Shown here: positions 7,087 to 12,142 of the stretch, in pieces
Numbering within the stretch: position 1 is the stretch's first letter
Layout of the letters: each line of letters starts with the position of its first letter
Origin: CAIJNA01 sp964516815
GTDB lineage: Bacteria > Campylobacterota > Campylobacteria > Campylobacterales > Arcobacteraceae
DNA length: 12,142 nt
Assembly (NCBI GenBank): GCA_964516815.1
Contig: CAZEXK010000033.1
Coordinates: forward strand, 1 to 12,142
Direction of reading: 5' to 3'
Notes under the pieces: generated by a model
What the model was told of the DNA's origin: nothing
What the model saw: the letters and a program-made list of their open reading frames with translations, nothing else
Database searches by the model: none
Translations under genes and position numbers: made by a program

Positions 7087-7094
7087 TATTCGTC

Positions 7095-8393
7095 CTAATT
7101 AATCACAAATACTAAAAGAGAAATCAAAGTTATAGTTATAAGGCCTAGGTTTATATCTTTAAATTGTCCTTTTATTAGTTTTAATGTAGTATATACAACA
7201 AATCCAGCTGCAAAACCAGTAGTAATTGAGAAAGTCAAAGGCATAAGAATTACAATAAGAAATGAAGATGCAGTTATTGCTAAATCGTTATTAGTAAAAT
7301 CTATATTTCCTAGCTCTGTAAACATTAATACACCAACTACTACTAAAATTGGATAAATTGCATTTGGTGGAATTGCTTTAAAAAGAGGTAACATAAACAA
7401 TGTTAAAATAAAAAATAATGCAGTAAATATAGCAGTTAAACCAGTTCGACCACCTTCTTCAACTCCACTAGCACTTTCAATAAACGATGTTGTAGTAGAA
7501 ACTCCAAGAAGTGATCCACCAACAGTTGCAATAGCATCTGCTTCAAGTGTTTTTTCTAAAGCTTTATCTTTTTCATCAGCACTTTGAAATAAATTTGCTC
7601 TTGTTCCAACACCTGTTAAAGTTCCTAATGTATCAAACATATCAGTAATTAAAAATGTAATAATTACAGGTAACAATGCTAAAGTAAAAGCAGACATAAT
7701 GTCTAATTGCATGTATATAGGTTCAATTGATGCTGGCATTGATAAAATAGTTTGAGGTAAAGTACCTAAGCCAAATATCCAAGCTACGAATGAAGTAAGA
7801 ACTATTGATAAAATAAAAGCACCTTTTAATTTGTATGTGTAAAATACCAAAGCAGTCAATAAGCCAAATACTCCAAGTAAAACAGTAGGATTTCCTAAGT
7901 TTCCAAGACTAACTAATGTAGCATCGTTATTTACAATTATTCCCATTTGCTTTAATCCAATAAATGCTATAAAAGCACCTATACCTGCACTAATTGCTCT
8001 TCTCAAATCAATAGGAATTGAAGTCATTAACCAAACTCTAAATTTTGTAAAAGATAAAATAAGAAAAATAATACCAGAAATAAATACAATACCTAGTGCA
8101 GTTTGCCAAGGTAATTTCATACCTAAAACTAAACCATAAGTAAAATAAGCATTAAGACCCATACCAACGCTCATAGCTATTGGAGTATTTGACCAAAATC
8201 CTGAAAATAGAGTTGCAAGTATAGTTATAAGTGCAGTTGCAGTTACAACTGCACCCATATCAAGCCCAGCATCGCTTAAAATAAAACCATTAACTGGTAC
8301 TATATACATCATTGTTAAAAATGTCGTAAATCCTGCACTAAATTCTGTGCGAATATTTGTTCCGTGTTCTTTTAACTTAAATCGTGAAAACAT
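7095..8393 (-). CDS. Purine (guanine/hypoxanthine) permease, NCS2 AzgA-like family
   Basis: Inner-membrane importer with about a dozen to fourteen hydrophobic segments over 432 residues, a usual length for the AzgA/PbuG/PbuO branch of NCS2. Branch-typical motifs are GFTTFLTMMYIVPVN (21-35), NTPIAMSVGMGLNAYFTY (69-86), ITDMFDTLGTLTGVG (249-263) with the conserved acidic residues, and STTTSFIESASGVEEGGRTG (299-318), where the glutamate and the GGRTG loop form the substrate site. An AAAGGA ribosome-binding site precedes the ATG. It follows hisC by 13 nt and precedes the phosphoribosyltransferase by 8 nt, so the two form a purine salvage pair. The family is certain; the preferred substrate (guanine/hypoxanthine versus adenine) is inferred from its partner. 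Confidence 0.93.
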   Translation of the reverse strand: MFSRFKLKEHGTNIRTEFSAGFTTFLTMMYIVPVNGFILSDAGLDMGAVVTATALITILATLFSGFWSNTPIAMSVGMGLNAYFTYGLVLGMKLPWQTALGIVFISGIIFLILSFTKFRVWLMTSIPIDLRRAISAGIGAFIAFIGLKQMGIIVNNDATLVSLGNLGNPTVLLGVFGLLTALVFYTYKLKGAFILSIVLTSFVAWIFGLGTLPQTILSMPASIEPIYMQLDIMSAFTLALLPVIITFLITDMFDTLGTLTGVGTRANLFQSADEKDKALEKTLEADAIATVGGSLLGVSTTTSFIESASGVEEGGRTGLTAIFTALFFILTLFMLPLFKAIPPNAIYPILVVVGVLMFTELGNIDFTNNDLAITASSFLIVILMPLTFSITTGFAAGFVVYTTLKLIKGQFKDINLGLITITLISLLVFVIN

Positions 8394-8406
8394 GTAAATC
8401 CTTTTT

Positions 8407-9504
8407 TTATTTATTTAAAATACTAGTAAGTACTTCAAATACTTTTGTATTTTGTTCTTTAGTTCCTATTGTAATTCTAAGAGCATTAAAACCATAACCT
8501 GTCATATCTCTTACTATTATTCCTTTTTTCAATAAATCAAGTGCTATTTCACTTGATTTATATCCATCCATATATATAGTAATAAAATTTGTATATGAAG
8601 GTATATATTTAAAATTGTTTTTGCTTGCAAATTGTTCATATCTATTCATCTCACTAAAGTTTTTAAATATACATATTTCAACATAATCTTCATCTTTAAG
8701 AGCTTCAATTGATGCTGCTAAAGTTGGTGTAGTAATGTTAAAAGGGGGTCTTAGTTTGTGCAAAGTACTAATAATATTAGTATTTGAAATACCATAACCA
8801 ACTCTCATACCACCTAGTGCATATGCTTTTGAAAATGTTCCTAAATAAATAACGTTATCATATTTATTTATTAATTCACTAGGTACAATTTCTTTTGCAG
8901 CATCTTTTATTTTTGCATATTCTTGATAAGCACCATCTATTACTACTAAGGTATCATTTTCAACTATGTCTAAAAAGTCAGAAACATCATTAGCATCTAA
9001 ACACTCCCCTAATGGATTATTTGGAACACATAAAAATACAAGATCTGGTTTTTCTTGTTTGTATATTTTTATAAATTCATTTATATTGTGTTCATTTGAT
9101 GGAGTTTTTAAAACTGTAGCACCTGTTTGATTAGCATAAATTTCATACATTGCAAATGTCGTTTTTGCCATAAGTACTTTTGAATTTTCATTACATTTAG
9201 CATGAACACAAAATTCTATTACTTGATCACTTCCTGAACCTATGATTATATTATTATCATTGCAATTAAATTTACTAGCCAAAGCACTTTTTAATTCATA
9301 CATAGAATCATCAGGATAAATAAAAGCATTTTTACTTACTTCTTTTAGTTTATTAACTACCAAAGGACTTGTTCCATATGGGTTTTCATTTGATGCTAAT
9401 TTGATTATATTTTCTGCTTGTACTCCATATTCTCTTACAAGTAATTCTATAGGTTTTCCAGCTTCATATGTATTTACATTGTCTAATACTTTATTAAAAT
9501 TCAT
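8407..9504 (-). CDS. hisC: Histidinol-phosphate aminotransferase (HisC)
   Basis: PLP-dependent fold-type I aminotransferase, converting imidazole-acetol phosphate and glutamate to histidinol phosphate. The 365 residues fit. Conserved features are SNENPYG (38-44), PNNPLG (161-166), D190 and Y193 of VIDGAYQEY that hold the PLP ring, the Schiff-base lysine K226 in GTFSKAYALGGMRVGYG, and a C-terminal Arg (R343 in NALRITIG) for substrate carboxylate binding. Its start overlaps the pheA 3' end by 11 nt, with an AAGG site inside pheA, so they are translationally coupled. HisC enzymes in some bacteria also transaminate phenylpyruvate, so next to pheA it may serve both histidine and phenylalanine synthesis; that is an inference. 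Confidence 0.93.
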   Translation of the reverse strand: MNFNKVLDNVNTYEAGKPIELLVREYGVQAENIIKLASNENPYGTSPLVVNKLKEVSKNAFIYPDDSMYELKSALASKFNCNDNNIIIGSGSDQVIEFCVHAKCNENSKVLMAKTTFAMYEIYANQTGATVLKTPSNEHNINEFIKIYKQEKPDLVFLCVPNNPLGECLDANDVSDFLDIVENDTLVVIDGAYQEYAKIKDAAKEIVPSELINKYDNVIYLGTFSKAYALGGMRVGYGISNTNIISTLHKLRPPFNITTPTLAASIEALKDEDYVEICIFKNFSEMNRYEQFASKNNFKYIPSYTNFITIYMDGYKSSEIALDLLKKGIIVRDMTGYGFNALRITIGTKEQNTKVFEVLTSILNK

Positions 9505-10573
9505 TTATTTGCCTTAAGTAAGAACCTAAAAACTTGATTTGTTCTTTGTTGTTATTAAATACATTTTGCACATTTTTATCATCTTTATGTCCATTGAATT
9601 GAATGTAAAATATCAATTCTTTTTTTATTACATGAGATTCTATTTTTGTTAAATTTATATTTTCTTTATTAAAAGATTGTAAAAATTTAACTAAGCTTCC
9701 ACTTTCTCCTGATAAAGTAGCAAGTATGGATGTATCATCATCACCACTTGGTAAATTATCAAAATCACTCACTATTATAAATTCAGTATGATTATTATCA
9801 TCATCTTCTATATTATCAAATATTATAGGTAGGCCGTACATTTTAGCAGCTATACTAGAACTAATTGCTGCTGAATTTTCTTCTTGTAAAGCAATTTGCA
9901 CAGCTTTTGCAGTTGATTCTACTGGAACTAATTCAACATTGTCAAGCTTGTGTTCATTTAAAAATTCTCTGCATTGTGCAAAAACTACATCTTTTGAATA
10001 TATTTTTACAATGTCATTTAAATTTTTACAATTTGTAGAAAAAGTATTATGTATTTTCATTGATGAGTTAGAAACTATTTTTAAATCGTATTTATTTAGT
10101 GCCATCAAAGTGTCATTTACTACACCACTACTACTATTTTCTATTGGTATTACACCAAATTTAGCTCTTTTTGAAGATACTTCTTTAAAGACTCCATTTA
10201 TACTATTCATAGCAACATAATGGCTGGTTCCACCAAAACGGCTTTCAGCCATCTGATGTGTGTATGTACCAAGAGGTCCTAAAAATGCAACTTTTTCTGG
10301 TAATTCTAAATTTCTACTAACTGCAAAAATTTCTAAAAATATAGCTTCTATGGCTGAAGTATTTAAAGCTCCATTTTGCTTTTTTGATAAAGAAGATAAT
10401 CTTTTAATTATTGCCTTTTCTCTCTCAGGACGATATATAGCACTACCACTTTTTTCTTTTAATTCTCCAACTTTATTAACAGTTTCCATTCTTTTGTTCA
10501 ATAAACTCAACAACTGATCATCTAGACTGTCAAGTGTATTTCTAAGTTCTAATAGTTCTTGTTCTTCGTCCAT
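9494..10573 (-). CDS. pheA: Bifunctional chorismate mutase / prephenate dehydratase (PheA) with ACT domain
   Basis: Converts chorismate to prephenate and then to phenylpyruvate. The 359 residues hold three parts. The AroQ chorismate mutase (about 5-90) retains R11, R28, K39, R51 and E52 at the E. coli positions. The prephenate dehydratase (about 94-270) has AFLGPLGTYTH (96-106) and GVIPIENSSSGVVNDTL (140-156). The ACT domain (about 281-357) contains NINLTKIES. The usual TRF active-site motif reads TEF (263-265). The effector motifs GALV and ESRP read GSLV (292-295) and ESHV (312-315), and the usual SHPQALAQC region reads SKDVVFAQC. Activity or phenylalanine feedback may therefore differ from E. 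coli. It has an AAAGGAT site, follows lysA by 9 nt and overlaps hisC. Confidence 0.95.
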   Translation of the reverse strand: MDEEQELLELRNTLDSLDDQLLSLLNKRMETVNKVGELKEKSGSAIYRPEREKAIIKRLSSLSKKQNGALNTSAIEAIFLEIFAVSRNLELPEKVAFLGPLGTYTHQMAESRFGGTSHYVAMNSINGVFKEVSSKRAKFGVIPIENSSSGVVNDTLMALNKYDLKIVSNSSMKIHNTFSTNCKNLNDIVKIYSKDVVFAQCREFLNEHKLDNVELVPVESTAKAVQIALQEENSAAISSSIAAKMYGLPIIFDNIEDDDNNHTEFIIVSDFDNLPSGDDDTSILATLSGESGSLVKFLQSFNKENINLTKIESHVIKKELIFYIQFNGHKDDKNVQNVFNNNKEQIKFLGSYLRQINEF

Positions 10574-10582
10574 AGGTATCCT

Positions 10583-11794
10583 TTACTTTAAATATTGTTC
10601 TTCATGCCTAATTAAATCTTCAAATGTTTCTCTAGCTCTTATTAATCTATGTTTTGTCCCTTGTAGTGCAATTTCTGCAACTTTTGTTCTTGAATTGTAA
10701 TTACTAGACATACTAAAAGCATATGCTCCAACACTATGTATTGCTACTAAGTCATTTTGTTGTGTTTGTGCTAGGTTTATATTTTTTGCAAAAAAGTCAC
10801 CACTTTCACAAATTGGACCTACAACATTACATTTACTTTGTTCATGGTTATCATTTAAAACCTCAATTTTATGATAGGCATTATAAAGAGATGGTCTTAT
10901 TAAATCATTCATAGCTGCATCAACTATTACAAATCGTTTATTTCCATTGATTTTTTCGTACAATACTTTAGTAATAAGAGTACCAGAGTTACCAACTATA
11001 AATCTTCCAGGCTCGCACACAACTGTAATATCAAGTCCAAATAATGCTTCAAGTACACTTTGTGCATAATCATGTGTATTTATTAACTTTTCGTTGTCAT
11101 ATACTATTGCAAGTCCTCCACCAATGTCAAAAAATTTCAATTCTATTTTAAGTGCAGCTTTTAAGTTTCTAACTAAATTTGCGACTATAACTATAGCTTC
11201 TTTTATAGGTTCTAGATGTGTCAACTGGCTACCAATATGACAATGAATACCTACAGCTTCTAAATTTTTACTTTTTGCAGTAAAAATATACATTCTTTTT
11301 GCAGTATCCATGTCAACACCAAACTTATTCTCATGTAACCCTGTAGATATATAAGGATGTGTTTTTGGATCTACATTTGGATTTACTCTTATGCTTATTC
11401 TTGCAATTACATTTAATTGTTTTGCAATAATATCAACTCTTTTAAGTTCCGCTTCACTTTCTACATTTATCATCAATATATCTAATTGCAAAGCTTCTTT
11501 GATTTCATCATCAGTTTTTCCAACACCTGAAAAAATAATTTTGTACTTAGAAATACCAACTTTAAAAGCTCTTCTAATTTCTCCAATACTAACACAATCA
11601 GCGCCAGCTCCCATATCTGCTAAATGTTTAATAACAGATAAGTTTGAATTTGCTTTAACTGCATATGATATAAGTGACTTTCTAGCTTTAAAGGCATCTT
11701 TTAGTTCGTTGTATTGTTTTGAAATATGATCAAAATCATATACATAATATGGAGTTTGGTATTGTTTTGCTAATTGTTGATAATCTATATTCAT
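10583..11794 (-). CDS. lysA: Diaminopimelate decarboxylase (LysA)
   Basis: PLP enzyme of alanine-racemase fold that decarboxylates meso-diaminopimelate to L-lysine. The 403 residues match the family. Visible are the PLP lysine K47 in SYAVKANSN, HCHIGSQL (184-191), the glycine loop DIGGGLAI (223-230), EPGRFIVGNSG (261-271), the active-site CESGD (329-333) contributed across the dimer, and GAYAFSMSSNYNSR (356-369) with the PLP-contacting Tyr358. It is the first gene of the operon continuing pheA-hisC-permease-phosphoribosyltransferase-dxs. A purine-rich AAGAAGAAG about 10 nt upstream of the ATG is a weak ribosome-binding site. The same lysA-(x)-pheA-hisC order is remembered from Campylobacter. 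Confidence 0.96.
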   Translation of the reverse strand: MNIDYQQLAKQYQTPYYVYDFDHISKQYNELKDAFKARKSLISYAVKANSNLSVIKHLADMGAGADCVSIGEIRRAFKVGISKYKIIFSGVGKTDDEIKEALQLDILMINVESEAELKRVDIIAKQLNVIARISIRVNPNVDPKTHPYISTGLHENKFGVDMDTAKRMYIFTAKSKNLEAVGIHCHIGSQLTHLEPIKEAIVIVANLVRNLKAALKIELKFFDIGGGLAIVYDNEKLINTHDYAQSVLEALFGLDITVVCEPGRFIVGNSGTLITKVLYEKINGNKRFVIVDAAMNDLIRPSLYNAYHKIEVLNDNHEQSKCNVVGPICESGDFFAKNINLAQTQQNDLVAIHSVGAYAFSMSSNYNSRTKVAEIALQGTKHRLIRARETFEDLIRHEEQYLK

Positions 11795-11863
11795 TTTATT
11801 ATTACTTCTTCTTGTACTTTTTAATTAAAATAGATATTATCCAAAAATCAGTAAGGATGTTAT

Positions 11864-11875
11864 TAAGCGATAATA
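11864..11875 (-). promoter_or_regulatory. Predicted lysA operon promoter, -10 TATTAT plus CGCTTA
   Basis: The - strand reads TATTATCGCTTA, differing by one base from the 12-mer at the aroK promoter. The -10-like hexamer is at 11870-11875. Initiation near 11862 would give a leader of about 68 nt before lysA. The leader holds a TTTTAATTAAAA palindrome (11819-11830) but no structure I recognise as a lysine riboswitch. The similarity to the aroK site is the main support; no clear -35 is seen. Confidence 0.4.
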
Positions 11876-11910
11876 TTACAATATAATGATTTCTTAATTA
11901 TTTATTTTTG

Positions 11911-11916
11911 TATAAT
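11911..11916 (+). promoter_or_regulatory. Predicted -10 box for the APC permease gene
   Basis: A perfect TATAAT preceded by a T-rich stretch (TTTATTTTTG) lies about 40 nt before the AAAGGA ribosome-binding site (11954-11959) of the permease gene. A weaker TATAGT (11941-11946) is closer but would leave almost no leader. There is no strong -35. Confidence 0.4.
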
Positions 11917-11964
11917 AACATTTAGATATAGTATACAAATTATAGTATAAAATAAAGGATAATT

Positions 11965-12142
11965 ATCTCAAAAACAAATAAAAAACTAACAACTATGAGT
12001 TTATCAGGTTTAATAATAGGTCCAGTATTAGGCTCGGGTGTTATATTATTACCTCCGTTACTATTTGATTTACTTGGCAATTATTCTTTGATTATATGGA
12101 TAGTTATTTCCTTCTTGGGTTTTATATTTGCTATGGTTTTTG
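11965..12142 (+). CDS. APC-type amino-acid permease, N-terminus only (runs off window); start codon uncertain
   Basis: The frame encodes SKTNKKLTTMSLSGLIIGPVLGSGVILLPPLLFDLLGNYSLIIWIVISFLGFIFAMVF and continues past the window. A basic, polar head of about ten residues is followed by a first membrane segment with the GxGSG(V/I)-like unwound loop that binds substrate carboxylate in APC-superfamily transporters, and then a second hydrophobic segment. Such proteins import or exchange amino acids across the inner membrane. The only ATG (11995) falls right before the first membrane segment and has no ribosome-binding site. AAAGGA at 11954-11959 points instead to a start at 11965, where the codon is ATC. 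The frame is open upstream only to TAA at 11953-11955. The true start is either a noncanonical or mutated codon, or 11995. The substrate cannot be judged from this fragment. Confidence 0.7.
   Translation, partial: MSKTNKKLTTMSLSGLIIGPVLGSGVILLPPLLFDLLGNYSLIIWIVISFLGFIFAMVF

Noticed and set aside
11795..11863. Lysine riboswitch or attenuator in the lysA leader
   Set aside because: The leader is only about 70 nt, far shorter than an L-box. It shows just a 12-bp A/T palindrome and a 4-bp ATCC/GGAT pairing.
1..12142. Mobile elements, CRISPR arrays, tRNA/rRNA genes, defence or secondary-metabolite systems
   Set aside because: Nearly all bases belong to recognisable housekeeping genes with even codon use. 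No transposase, terminal repeat, direct-repeat array or tRNA cloverleaf was seen in the few gaps.

Overview
The window looks like chromosomal DNA from a low-GC member of the Campylobacterota, most likely the Arcobacter group. This rests on very AT-rich coding with heavy AAA/TTT/ATA use, tightly packed housekeeping operons, an argS-tatA pairing, a lysA-pheA-hisC-...-dxs order that recalls Campylobacter, and AT-rich TATAAT-type promoters without clear -35 boxes. Placement is from gene content and memory of gene orders, not from a search.

Layout. Positions 2-184 (+) hold the 3' end of a YqiA/YcfP-like esterase gene broken by an in-frame stop. Positions 199-4385 (-) form one apparent operon read right to left: aroK, hisD, crcB/fluC, tatA, argS and a 40-residue membrane protein gene missed by length cut-offs. 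Junctions are very tight (ATGA overlap aroK/hisD, 2 nt hisD/crcB, 6 nt tatA/argS, TAATG overlap argS/small gene). A second promoter may lie before tatA. A stem-loop overlaps the last stop codon. A 125-bp divergent promoter region (4386-4510) separates this operon from an 84-residue orphan gene on the + strand, which converges on the second operon. Positions 4810-11794 (-) form that operon: lysA, pheA, hisC, an AzgA-type purine permease, a purine phosphoribosyltransferase and dxs. A 164-170 bp divergent region then leads to a + strand APC-type amino-acid permease gene cut by the window end.

Function. Most genes are biosynthetic: shikimate (aroK) and phenylalanine (pheA, with hisC as a possible aminotransferase), histidine (hisD, hisC), lysine/meso-DAP (lysA) and isoprenoid precursors plus thiamine/PLP precursor (dxs). 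Others serve purine salvage (permease plus phosphoribosyltransferase), protein export (tatA), tRNA charging (argS) and fluoride resistance (crcB).

I see no mobile element, CRISPR array, RNA gene, prophage or defence system, and no convincing new multi-gene system. The points worth a second look are the argS-coupled 40-aa protein, the lone 84-aa gene, altered active-site and effector motifs in PheA, a purine-salvage pair where flagellar genes sit in Campylobacter, a promoter sequence shared by both operons, and probable gene-start or stop-codon damage at both window edges.
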